Origin: an uncultured Blautia sp.
GTDB taxonomy: Bacteria > Bacillota > Clostridia > Lachnospirales > Lachnospiraceae
Direction: 5' to 3'
Assembly: GCA_934364795.1 (NCBI GenBank)
Contig: CAKRMK010000032.1
Location: 1-40,312 of the forward strand
DNA length: 40,312 nt
Shown: in pieces, positions 8,667 to 17,002 of the stretch
How positions within the stretch are numbered: position 1 is the first letter of the stretch
How the letters are laid out: each line of letters starts with the position of its first letter
Translations under genes and position numbers: made by a program
The notes under the pieces: model-generated
Database searches by the model: none
What the model saw: only the letters and a program-made list of their open reading frames with translations
What the model was told of the DNA's origin: nothing

Positions 8667-9716
8667 TTAATCCTTTCGTATTACGTCTGCCATTTCTTCA
8701 AAATAGTTTAGCAATTTTTCTCTATCATATTTTTTATGTTCCCATATAGTTGTTCTCTTTAATTTTTCAAGCACTTCACTTAACGAATTAGCTCTTACAA
8801 TCATATTTGTATCATCAAGCCAATCTGCCACTCCAAAAACTTTACCAGTTTTATTATTTAAAACAATGCATGGAGTCCCATTTAATACAGAAAACAGCAT
8901 TGCATGTAAACGATCTGTTATAGTAATTTCCGCATTTTCAAAAGTTTCCCACGACTTTTGCAACTCGCTTATTCGCTTTCTTAAAACAACTGGCGATTTT
9001 ATAACAGTACTAACTTTTCTAATATTATAATTTTGTTTTATTTTTTCATAAAAATCATCAATATTTTCTTGCTCGGATTCGCAATCCTCTCGAATACATA
9101 CATTTATCACTTTCTCATATCCAGTACATTTTTCCTTTGTTATCATATTTTTCCCATACAAAACCATATCTGGCACTAAATATACATCCGAGTTTCCTGT
9201 AAATTCAAATTTTTGTTTTATAAAATTGTAAGACTTCCTTTCTCTTACAAAAATATGTAAATTACTATGTTTTTTTAATATTTCATTTGTTATTCTGTAT
9301 TCCCTCTCTCCCAGTTCGTCTGAAGTATAATATACTGTTTGTGGAAGAATAATAATTTTATTATTGGGATAGTTCTGCACAATCTCACGTATAACACATT
9401 CATTATGTATCCATAAGTTCCCCATCCATCCACCACCCGAAATTACAACTAAATCTTCAGGTGTTACTGTATTTTTTATTATTTCTTTTTGTGTATGATA
9501 CATAGGCATCAATATTTCAAAATATTCATAGTCCGAGAAAAAATCCTCAAAAAAATATTGTTCTTGGATTGCGATTGCATGATCCCCCAAATTACCATGC
9601 ATAGGTGTTCCAAATAAAAAAATCTTTTTATTTTTATTTGATTTTAATTTTTTTATTGCCGAACGCCATCCAGGATAAGCTACTGACAGTTTAATTTGTT
9701 CTTTTAAAATATTCAT
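8667..9716 (-). CDS. Polysaccharide pyruvyl transferase family protein
   Basis: The family transfers pyruvate from phosphoenolpyruvate onto a sugar as a ketal, adding a negative charge to the polymer; some members act as glycosyltransferase-like enzymes. Visible signatures are GTPMHGNLGDHAIAIQ near the N-terminus, VVISGGGWMGN, and ITDRLHAMLFSVLNGTPCIVLNN near the C-terminus. These match PS_pyruv_trans members such as EpsI/EpsO/CsaB. I place the start at ATG 9716 (MNILKEQ) because GAGGGA lies six bases upstream; an upstream TTG gives four extra residues. This start overlaps the preceding glycosyltransferase by 26 bp. The product has 349 residues, normal for the family. Confidence 0.87.
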   Translation of the reverse strand: MNILKEQIKLSVAYPGWRSAIKKLKSNKNKKIFLFGTPMHGNLGDHAIAIQEQYFFEDFFSDYEYFEILMPMYHTQKEIIKNTVTPEDLVVISGGGWMGNLWIHNECVIREIVQNYPNNKIIILPQTVYYTSDELGEREYRITNEILKKHSNLHIFVRERKSYNFIKQKFEFTGNSDVYLVPDMVLYGKNMITKEKCTGYEKVINVCIREDCESEQENIDDFYEKIKQNYNIRKVSTVIKSPVVLRKRISELQKSWETFENAEITITDRLHAMLFSVLNGTPCIVLNNKTGKVFGVADWLDDTNMIVRANSLSEVLEKLKRTTIWEHKKYDREKLLNYFEEMADVIRKD

Positions 9717-10470
9717 TATATCCCTCAAAAAAGTATTTAAAATTATTTTCTTTTTTTAACATCAAATCTCTAAGTAGAACTAATAAACAAATAAATATAT
9801 TAAAATTCTTTCCATAAATTGCCCCTTTAGCAATAATTTGTTTGTTGCTACTACCATTTTCTTTCTTTTTATGATAAACCGTTACCTCTGGTACATAAAA
9901 GATTGCATTTTTTTCATAATTACTTAAAAGGAAATCCACTTCTTCTCCACATACAAATTCGCTTCCCAAACCCAACCGTTCATCAAATTTTTTATTCAGC
10001 ACTAAATCTTTCTTGAATGCAACTTCAATAGACGATTTTGACATGAGCTGTAATTTGTTTCTTACATACTCTTCGTTGGAAGTATAATTTTTATATGGAA
10101 TATTTTTTTCCGGATCAAAAATCTGTGATAATACAATTTTAGCACATTGTCTTTTTTTAAATGCATTTACAATAATTTCAAATGCATTTGCAGGATACCA
10201 ACAATCATCATCGGATAATACTACTATCTCGCCTAATGCCTGCTCTAATCCTCTATTTCTAGCTCGTGATAATCCTTTTACACTCATTTCAATTTGCTTT
10301 ATATCCAAATTACTATATTTACAAATTATATCTTTTACAATTTCATGATTATCCTGTGTTACAAATATAATTTCAAAGTCTTTATATGACTGTTTTTCCA
10401 GTGTTTCTAATAACCGTCTAATTTCCTTTTCTCTTGTTCCTAACGTAGGAACTAATACTGATATTTTCAT
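9691..10470 (-). CDS. Family 2 glycosyltransferase
   Basis: This GT-A fold transferase of 259 residues begins MKISVLVPTLGTREKEI. It shows the GLSRARNRGLEQALG helix and the metal-binding acidic cluster in VVLSDDDCWYP, the family's DXD equivalent. It should add one sugar to the growing lipid-linked unit at the cytoplasmic face. It lies 11 bp after the upstream GT2 gene and overlaps the pyruvyl transferase. The C-terminus has a hydrophobic stretch (FNIFICLLVLLRDLML) that could associate with the membrane. Donor and acceptor cannot be assigned. Confidence 0.88.
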   Translation of the reverse strand: MKISVLVPTLGTREKEIRRLLETLEKQSYKDFEIIFVTQDNHEIVKDIICKYSNLDIKQIEMSVKGLSRARNRGLEQALGEIVVLSDDDCWYPANAFEIIVNAFKKRQCAKIVLSQIFDPEKNIPYKNYTSNEEYVRNKLQLMSKSSIEVAFKKDLVLNKKFDERLGLGSEFVCGEEVDFLLSNYEKNAIFYVPEVTVYHKKKENGSSNKQIIAKGAIYGKNFNIFICLLVLLRDLMLKKENNFKYFFEGYNEYFKRTN

Positions 10471-10480
10471 ATTTATTTCC

Positions 10481-11233
10481 TTACTTAATTTTTAGCAATT
10501 TAATCACACACCAATATGCAATATGAAAAACACTTCTAACTATACTAAGATGTTCTATATTTCTATATAAAATCCAATGATATTTAATCACTTTGAATTT
10601 ATTACTTGAAATAGAATTCTGTCTTATTCGATATTTCATAAGCACCGATTTCATACCATAAATGTACTTTTCTTTTTTTAACATTCGAAGCCACAAAGCA
10701 TCATCGTTTCGTTTTCTAATATTAGGTACTTCAAATTTTCCCATCTTTTCTACGTTGTACATAACCGTAGAATTTCCTACCGGGCAATCTAAAAGCACTC
10801 GATTATAATCAGCCTTTGGTACTGTCTTTATAATTTTATTTAATGATTTCCCATTTTCATCAATTTGTTCATACGCTGTACAAGAAAATGCAACATCATG
10901 CTTTTTCATAAATGCTAATTGCTTTTTCAATTTTTCTTCTGGCCAAATATCATCAGAATCCAAAAAAGCCATATATTCCCCATTTGCCAATTCCATTGCT
11001 TTTGTTCTTGCAACGGCAGCTCCAGAATTATTTTCTAAACAAAAATATTTTATTCTGCTATCTTCTTTTATATATTTATCGACAATTTCTTTTGTATTGT
11101 CTGTCGAGCAATCATCAACAATAATCATTTCCCATTGCTGATACGTTTGTGCCTGAACAGATTCAATTGTTTCCCCTATAAACTTCGCACAATTATATGT
11201 TGGCGTAATAACTGATACTAATCCTTTTTCCAT
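10481..11233 (-). CDS. Family 2 glycosyltransferase
   Basis: The protein has 250 residues with textbook GT2 features: SVITPTYNCAKFIGETIESV, the nucleotide-binding IIVDDCSTDNT, and the DXD-containing YMAFLDSDDIWPEEK. Later NDDALWLRMLKKEKYIYG is the usual catalytic-base and acceptor region. The start is the ATG preceded by GGGAG; a GTG two codons earlier is less well placed. It follows the initiating sugar transferase by about 10 bp, so it probably adds the second sugar of the repeat unit. The C-terminus ends in a short amphipathic, membrane-like segment. Confidence 0.9.
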   Translation of the reverse strand: MEKGLVSVITPTYNCAKFIGETIESVQAQTYQQWEMIIVDDCSTDNTKEIVDKYIKEDSRIKYFCLENNSGAAVARTKAMELANGEYMAFLDSDDIWPEEKLKKQLAFMKKHDVAFSCTAYEQIDENGKSLNKIIKTVPKADYNRVLLDCPVGNSTVMYNVEKMGKFEVPNIRKRNDDALWLRMLKKEKYIYGMKSVLMKYRIRQNSISSNKFKVIKYHWILYRNIEHLSIVRSVFHIAYWCVIKLLKIK

Positions 11234-11242
11234 ACACACTCC

Positions 11243-11926
11243 CTACCTAATCACTGCAAAAACTGTTTTTATCATTGTTCCTATATCATGTATAAAACTA
11301 AATTTTCTAATACTTTCAAGATTGTATTTCATCTTCTCAGGAAGAACCTTTTCTACATATACTTTGTCCACATCGTCTGCTTTATCCAATAGCTCTGCTT
11401 CATCTTTATATTTTATACTCGCCTCAGATGTAACTCCCGCCGGTAATAACAACGTAGCATACATTTCTGGTGTATACTTCTTTACATAATGCGTACTTTC
11501 CGGTCTGGTTCCTACAAGCGTCATATCGCCTAAAATAATATTTATTAACTGCGGCAATTCATCCAAACGATATTTACGAAGTTTTTCGCCTACCTTTGTA
11601 ACTCTACTGTCATTGGATACGGTAACCTGGGTGCCAATTTTATCTGCATTAGCAACCATTGTTCGGAATTTAAATATTTTGAATTTTCTTCCATATTGTG
11701 TAACACGCTCCTGACGATAAAACACTCCTCCTTTAGAATCTCTTACAATCATAATTGAAATAGTAATTAATACAGGAGAAAATGTTACGAGCATAACAGA
11801 TGCAGCAAATACATCAAATCCTCTTTTTAAAGCCAAACTAATTTTTTTCTTTTTTAAACTGTCATAATATGGACGAACTTCCTCCGTCTGCATAAATTTT
11901 GGTAATTTCTCCCATTCTCGTAACAT
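11243..11926 (-). CDS. Initiating phosphoglycosyl transferase (bacterial sugar transferase)
   Basis: This monotopic membrane enzyme transfers a sugar-1-phosphate from a UDP-sugar to undecaprenyl phosphate, starting repeat-unit assembly. The re-entrant helix region is KRGFDVFAASVMLVTFSPVL. FYRQERVTQYGRKFKIFKFRTM is the family block, and the catalytic Asp-Glu pair lies in YRLDELPQLINI, followed by GDMTLVGTRPE. The 227-residue length matches the small PglC/WcaJ-C type. It appears complete, in contrast to the truncated relative at 15819-16448, so it is the likely working initiator. The N-terminal MLREWEKLPKFMQTEEVRPYY extension precedes the membrane segment. Confidence 0.93.
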   Translation of the reverse strand: MLREWEKLPKFMQTEEVRPYYDSLKKKKISLALKRGFDVFAASVMLVTFSPVLITISIMIVRDSKGGVFYRQERVTQYGRKFKIFKFRTMVANADKIGTQVTVSNDSRVTKVGEKLRKYRLDELPQLINIILGDMTLVGTRPESTHYVKKYTPEMYATLLLPAGVTSEASIKYKDEAELLDKADDVDKVYVEKVLPEKMKYNLESIRKFSFIHDIGTMIKTVFAVIR

Positions 11927-11953
11927 CTGTATCTCCTATTTCTTCTATCACAT

Positions 11954-13156
11954 TTAAATATATTCTTTCACGATTCTGCTAAACTGCTCGATCACATAAT
12001 CCACTTCTTCATCTGTAAGTTTTGTATGAAGCGGTAAAGTAATCTCATTTTCAAATCTCTTATATGCATTAGGATAATCTTTAATATCAAATCCCATATT
12101 TTTGTATGCAGTCATCATTGGCAACGGCTTATAATGCACATTGCAGGCAACGCCTGCTTCTGCCATTTTCACGATAATCTCATGCCTCTGCTCCAACGTA
12201 ATTCCCGGAACTCTTGTTATATACAAATGACCAGATGACTGGTGGTTTTCCGTATAGTGATTTAATACCTCTATTCCGATTGGCTTAAATGCTGCATCAT
12301 ATTTTCCTATGATTTCTTTTCGACGTTCAAGCAAACCTTTATATCTCTTCATCTGTGCCAGTCCGATTCCAGCTACAACATCAGTCATATTACATTTAAA
12401 CCAAGGTCCAATGATGTCATACTCCCATGCCCCAAGCTGCGTTTTCGCAAGTGCATCTTTTGACTGACCATGAAGTGATAATAACTGATACTGATGATAA
12501 ATTTCTTCGTTATCAATTCCATCAATATCTTTCCAAACAGCAGCACCACCTTCTGCAGTTGTAAAATTCTTAACTGCATGGAAGCTGAAATTTGAAAAAT
12601 CTGCAATACTTCCAACTGGTTTTTCTTTCCAGGTTGCACCAAAAGCATGTGCTACATCTGCCATAACAATCACTCTACCGATGCTTTCCTGTATTTTATT
12701 TGCCGGATGGAATAAGCCTTTCTTACGTTCTACAATAGAAAAAATCCTATCATAATCACATGGCACTCCACCGAGATCTACTGGAATAATTACTTTTGTT
12801 TTTTCAGTAATCGCATTTTCCAACTGCTCATAATCCATTTCAAGAGAATCTCTCTGAGTATCAATTAAAATAAGTTTTGCCCCTACATGGCATACTACAG
12901 ACGCACTTGCAGTATATGTATACGCACATGTAATGACTTCATCGCCTTCTTTAACTCCTAATAAACGCAAGGTCATTTCTGCACATGCTGTCTGTGAATT
13001 AAGACAAACAGCACGATTTACTCCACATAAATCTGCAACCTCTCGCTCTAATTCTTTTGTCTTAGGCCCAGTTGTAATCCATCCAGATCTTAATGCTTCT
13101 GACACCTGTTCAATTTCTTTTTCTGTTATATCTGGCGGTGAAAATGGAATCTTCAT
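11954..13156 (-). CDS. DegT/DnrJ/EryC1/StrS family sugar aminotransferase (PglE-like)
   Basis: This PLP enzyme transfers an amino group to a 4-keto nucleotide sugar made by a dehydratase. It shows SGWITTGPKTKELE, the N-terminal cofactor-loop region NSQTACAEMTLRLLG, VDLGGVPCD, and the PLP-lysine region NFSFHAVKNFTTAEGG. The start is the ATG with AAGGAGG ten bases upstream; this gives 400 residues, normal for the family. With the two PglF-like dehydratases and the PglD-like acetyltransferase nearby it fits a UDP-4-amino-4,6-dideoxy-GlcNAc (bacillosamine-type) route. The exact sugar is inference. Confidence 0.92.
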   Translation of the reverse strand: MKIPFSPPDITEKEIEQVSEALRSGWITTGPKTKELEREVADLCGVNRAVCLNSQTACAEMTLRLLGVKEGDEVITCAYTYTASASVVCHVGAKLILIDTQRDSLEMDYEQLENAITEKTKVIIPVDLGGVPCDYDRIFSIVERKKGLFHPANKIQESIGRVIVMADVAHAFGATWKEKPVGSIADFSNFSFHAVKNFTTAEGGAAVWKDIDGIDNEEIYHQYQLLSLHGQSKDALAKTQLGAWEYDIIGPWFKCNMTDVVAGIGLAQMKRYKGLLERRKEIIGKYDAAFKPIGIEVLNHYTENHQSSGHLYITRVPGITLEQRHEIIVKMAEAGVACNVHYKPLPMMTAYKNMGFDIKDYPNAYKRFENEITLPLHTKLTDEEVDYVIEQFSRIVKEYI

Positions 13157-13190
13157 AATATCGTTTCCTCCTTTTATCTGACTGATTATT

Positions 13191-13454
13191 TTAGAAAAAG
13201 CCTGGCTCAACACCCGTTCTTCCTACCTCTTCTTTTACCCAATCTGCATTCAGATCATTTTTGACTATTTCATTCTTTTTTAAATAAAGAACAATTTTGC
13301 TATCTCTTGCCTCAATAGCACTAACAATCATTTCAGCATCCAATAGATTCTCTGGAATTGCATCAATATTTGTAAATTCCTGTTCGCCCTCTTCTGTTGC
13401 CAAAATAATAGAACCTTTGATTTTGTCTAATATTGATTTTGTTTCGTAATGCAT
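13191..13454 (-). CDS. Small acidic protein of unknown function
   Basis: This 87-residue protein starts MHYETKS at an ATG with AAGGA placed upstream; a longer in-frame reading is less likely. It is soluble, mixed alpha/beta, and rich in Asp and Glu (TEEGEQEFTNIDAIPENLLD), with no membrane segment, signal peptide or cysteine pair. It sits 12 bp after the stop of the dehydratase reading frame's ribosomal approach and 35 bp before the aminotransferase, so it belongs to the operon. I do not recognise the family. It could be an accessory or regulatory partner of the sugar-modifying enzymes, but this is a guess from position. Confidence 0.6.
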   Translation of the reverse strand: MHYETKSILDKIKGSIILATEEGEQEFTNIDAIPENLLDAEMIVSAIEARDSKIVLYLKKNEIVKNDLNADWVKEEVGRTGVEPGFF

Positions 13455-13499
13455 ATGCGTCCTTCCCGTATTTTTATAAAAATACAATCTTGTTATATT

Positions 13500-15455
13500 T
13501 TATATAGCTACTGCTTCTTCCCTTTCAGGCTCGCTCTTTTTTTGATGTACAGCAAATTCAGCAGCTCGATTAACTTCTTCCGGCTTTTTAAATGTTGGTA
13601 CAGCTTTTCTCAATACTTCTCTTGCCTGTGAATCATCTCCTGTTTCACAAACTTCTCTAAGCATATTCAGACGAGTATTAATTTCTTTCGGACTTAATGC
13701 TGAATCACGCTCAATAAATATCATGCTGTTACTTGTTTTATCTAATTCTTCTGTTTTAACCAACAATTCTTCATATAACTTTTCTCCCGGTCTTAATCCG
13801 GTTTCCACAATTTCAATTCCCTGTACACCAGACAATCGAATCATATTCTCTGCCAAATCCATTATTTTTACAGGCTGTCCCATATCCAATACGAAAAGCT
13901 CTCCATTATTTGCCATAGCTCCACTTTGAAGTACAAGCTGTGATGCTTCTGGGATAGTCATAAAATATCGGATAATTCGCTTATCAGTAACTGTAACCGG
14001 TCCTCCATTAGCTATCTGACGTTTAAATAACGGAATAACTGAACCCGCACTACCTAATACATTTCCAAAACGTGTCGCACTGTACTTCACTTTTCCATGC
14101 GTACTTGCACTCTGTACAATCATTTCGCACATTCTCTTAGTAGCACCCATAACATTCGTAGGATTAACCGCTTTGTCCGTTGATACCATCATGAAACGTT
14201 CCGCTTCATATTTTTCACAAAGTTCTACCAGATTCTGTGTTCCAAATACATTGTTATAGATGGCTTCGATACAGTTATGTTCCATTAAAGGCACATGCTT
14301 ATGTGCCGCTGCATTAATTACAATCTGTGGATGGTACTTAGCAAATACACGTTCCAGTGCTTTCTTGTGTGTAATAGAACAAATTTCAATCTGAAGATTT
14401 AAAGTATTTCCATATGCAATTTTTAATTCCTGCTGAACATCGTATGCGCCATTTTCATAAATATCCAAAATAACAATCTGTTTCGGTTGCATCTTTGCCA
14501 ACTGACGACACAGCTCCGATCCAATGGAACCGCCACCACCTGTAATCAAAACAACTTTGCCTTTGTAATATTCATTTGTATGCTCATCAGATACCACCAA
14601 TGGCTTTCTGAACAGTAATTCCTCAATATCAAATTCTCTTAAATGTCGCTTTCCTCCTGCCGCATAAACAGTCGGATAATCATAAACTTTTAATTTATAT
14701 CCAGCATTTTTATAGTATTCATATAATGTTTTCTTCTTTTCTGCATCCATTGACGGTATAGCAAATACAATTTCCTGTACTTCATACTCATTCAATTTTC
14801 TAAATGTTGCTTCATCTTCTGACCATACCGGTAATCCCTGAATTTCACGACCTACTTTATTTTCATTAATATCAATAAAACATCTCGGAATGTATGCCGC
14901 TTCATCACTATTCAGAAGATCTTCCGCAAAACTTACTCCTACACGTCCAGCTCCAATTATTGCTATTTTTATTTTCTGGACTTCTTTATCATTTCCTTTC
15001 TTTACTCTACCGAATGTGTATAATAAGGAAGCTAAAAATCTCCCCTGCTTCGTTTCCTGATTGCTACATTTATATGCATATCTGTACATCATCCTTAACG
15101 CCAATGCGCCTAAGAGATTTATACTGATCAAACACAGCATTCTCGCAAATGTAATTTTCTCAACTGGAAGAACCAGTTCTAAAATCAAATAGACAAAAAA
15201 TGCTATTGCATCTGTATATAACAGTCGAATATAACACTGAATACCGCCATATCTCCAAATCTGTCCATATACATTTCCAATCAATCTAATTGAAAATACA
15301 CATAACAGAGCAAGAACCATCTGTTGCAACATACCTGAAATGGAAAGTTTATCATTTCCACCATAAAGTCCCAAAAGCAACACCGCTGATAATTCATACA
15401 CAAGCAAATCATATACAACCAGCATCCATCGAACATTACGCTTCTTATATTTCAT
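13500..15455 (-). CDS. Membrane-bound nucleotide-sugar 4,6-dehydratase (PglF/CapD/EpsC type)
   Basis: The protein has 651 residues. Four hydrophobic helices occupy about 10-135. A CoA-binding-like Rossmann domain follows (IAIIGAGRVGVSFAEDLL), then an extended SDR domain with VVLITGGGGSIGSEL, AAAHKHVPLMEHN and STDKAVNPTNVMGATKR. In the last motif Met replaces the classical Tyr before Lys, as in inverting or retaining UDP-GlcNAc dehydratases of this group. The TGLRPGEKLYEELL block near the C-terminus is typical. It should convert UDP-GlcNAc to a UDP-4-keto-6-deoxy sugar. It is the second such enzyme in the operon. The gene follows a 363-bp interval described separately. Confidence 0.93.
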   Translation of the reverse strand: MKYKKRNVRWMLVVYDLLVYELSAVLLLGLYGGNDKLSISGMLQQMVLALLCVFSIRLIGNVYGQIWRYGGIQCYIRLLYTDAIAFFVYLILELVLPVEKITFARMLCLISINLLGALALRMMYRYAYKCSNQETKQGRFLASLLYTFGRVKKGNDKEVQKIKIAIIGAGRVGVSFAEDLLNSDEAAYIPRCFIDINENKVGREIQGLPVWSEDEATFRKLNEYEVQEIVFAIPSMDAEKKKTLYEYYKNAGYKLKVYDYPTVYAAGGKRHLREFDIEELLFRKPLVVSDEHTNEYYKGKVVLITGGGGSIGSELCRQLAKMQPKQIVILDIYENGAYDVQQELKIAYGNTLNLQIEICSITHKKALERVFAKYHPQIVINAAAHKHVPLMEHNCIEAIYNNVFGTQNLVELCEKYEAERFMMVSTDKAVNPTNVMGATKRMCEMIVQSASTHGKVKYSATRFGNVLGSAGSVIPLFKRQIANGGPVTVTDKRIIRYFMTIPEASQLVLQSGAMANNGELFVLDMGQPVKIMDLAENMIRLSGVQGIEIVETGLRPGEKLYEELLVKTEELDKTSNSMIFIERDSALSPKEINTRLNMLREVCETGDDSQAREVLRKAVPTFKKPEEVNRAAEFAVHQKKSEPEREEAVAI

Positions 15456-15818
15456 TTGTATTTCTCCATCCGCAGGTTTTAATCTTACTTTTCCTGCATT
15501 TTCTTTTTTGTTAAAAACTTAAATTTTCATCGTTCAATGAAGATAATTTTTCTTACTTGCTTCTCATATTTATTCTTACAATTTTTCCTTTTCATATAGT
15601 CCATTACCCCCCCAACAATTTTGGAGTCCTTAACACGACAACTAGCCTGTGAATGTTCTTTTTTGAAGAGCATCCGCAGGCTAGGTCAAACCTCCTTATC
15701 ATAATTTTTCGGCTTATAGTGTGGGTCAAAATAAGCATCCAAGAAACCATTTATTTGTACATAATTTCCTAGCTTAACCGACACAACCATGCAGAAAAAT
15801 TATCATAACCAGATTCGA
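15456..15818. other. Intergenic interval with long hairpin and possible gene debris
   Basis: No convincing gene fills these 363 bp between the truncated sugar transferase and the second dehydratase. On the minus strand there is a good AAGGAGG (plus positions 15691-15697). An imperfect hairpin at 15642-15684 follows, with eight-base arms CTAGCCTG/CAGGCTAG and further inner pairing. A 48-codon Lys/Arg-rich open frame (15673 to 15527) starts inside the hairpin, 17 bases after the AAGGAGG, which is too far for normal initiation. A weak promoter-like TTGGAT-N18-TATAAG can be read on the minus strand upstream of it. The interval may be an insertion/deletion scar plus a leader for the downstream genes. 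Confidence 0.4.
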
Positions 15819-16448
15819 CTAAGCCAGCGAAACCCTTGTAAAATCAAGGTTTTTCTTGGTTGTTCCTATTATACCGCTATCTCCTACAAAAATATCCCAA
15901 ATCTGTGGAAGTTCATCTAAACTGTGTGCACGAATAAATTTTCCCACTTTTGTAATATACTGCTCTGGATTTTCCAACATGTGAGTAGGTACATCATGAG
16001 GTGTACACATTTTCATACTTCTGAATTTATGTAATTTAAAGTATTTCTTATTTTCACCAAGCCTTTTTTGCGTAAAGAAAACAGGACCCGGGTCAGCAAT
16101 TACAATAGCCAAAGAAAGTCCAATAAACAAAGGAGATAATACAACTAAGCCACCAAAAGATAAAATAACATCCATCGCTCTTTTTATATATTTCACGTAA
16201 AAACCTGGGTGATAGTCCACATCTCCAACGGCTTCCAAATGCCCTCTTACTCCATCCGCATTTTCCGGATCATTATCATCCTGTACAAAAATAACTTTCT
16301 TTCCTTCCATTGGATTTTGCTCAGAAAGATCATTTTCATATACAGAATCAGCTTTTTTCATTTCTGCCCATATTTTCATGCCTGCAAATACTGTAGTAAG
16401 AGCAGCTGTTGAAACGCCTAAAAACTTTTTCACTTTTTTATTGGACAT
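15819..16448 (-). pseudogene. C-terminally truncated initiating sugar transferase
   Basis: The 209-residue product starts with an AAGGAG site and a well-formed N-terminus: a hydrophobic segment, a linker, then YIKRAMDVILSFGGLVVLSPLF, FFTQKRLGENKKYFKLHKFRSM and the catalytic LDELPQIWDIFVGD. Family members continue with an Ile-Gly-Pro-Arg-Pro block and about 80-90 further residues. Here the reading turns into GTTKKNLDFTRVSLA and stops. The last family-like residues map near 15866, so the 3' part of the gene has been replaced or deleted. It has probably lost activity, although the catalytic Asp-Glu pair is still encoded. The intact transferase at 11243-11926 could compensate. The gene is 22 bp downstream of the acetyltransferase. 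Confidence 0.8.
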
Positions 16449-16470
16449 ATTTTCAAACTCCTTAAAACTA

Positions 16471-16989
16471 TTACTTTTCAGCTGACAAATTTATTCCATA
16501 TCCAGGAACTACTTCACCAGCTTCTACTTTTCTATAAGTTTTTATATTTGCACCAGCACTTATAATTGCGCCAGCATTAACATGCACATAATCTTGTAAT
16601 ACAGAATTATGGTCTACAATTGCTCCTACAGAGACAATGCATCCTTTCCCTATTATGGAATTAGCATTCACCACCGCATGAGGCTCTATTGCAGTTCCCG
16701 CAGAAATTTTTGCACTTTTACTGATATATGCAGTAGGATGAATCAACACCGGAATTTTATAACCTATATCTTCCAGTTTACATATCAATTCTTTTCGAGT
16801 TGCATTATTTCCAATTCCCACAAATGCTTCTTCAAAATGGTCTTTAAATCTTTCCAAATCATTTATTTTTCCAATTGCTTCAGAACTGTTATCGTCTAAA
16901 AAGGCCACTTTATCATAACCACAGGCATTGGCAATCTCTGCTACTACTTTTCCATGGCCGCCAGCACCAATAATCAATAATGTTTTCAC
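16471..16989 (-). CDS. PglD-like UDP-amino-sugar N-acetyltransferase
   Basis: The protein has 172 residues when started at the GTG that has AAGAGG upstream. Upstream in-frame ATG codons would overlap the dehydratase gene. The N-terminal Rossmann-like domain has LLIIGAGGHGKVVAEIA. The C-terminal left-handed beta-helix hexapeptide repeats run from about 90 (ISKSAKISAGTAIEPHAVV through GAIVDHNSVLQDYVHVNAGAIISAGANI). This layout is that of PglD/NeuD acetyltransferases, which acetylate the 4-amino group of UDP-4-amino sugars with acetyl-CoA; the His in VDHNS fits the catalytic base. It lies 13 bp after the first dehydratase gene. Confidence 0.9.
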   Translation of the reverse strand: MKTLLIIGAGGHGKVVAEIANACGYDKVAFLDDNSSEAIGKINDLERFKDHFEEAFVGIGNNATRKELICKLEDIGYKIPVLIHPTAYISKSAKISAGTAIEPHAVVNANSIIGKGCIVSVGAIVDHNSVLQDYVHVNAGAIISAGANIKTYRKVEAGEVVPGYGINLSAEK

Positions 16990-17002
16990 AGAATTCCTCT
17001 TT

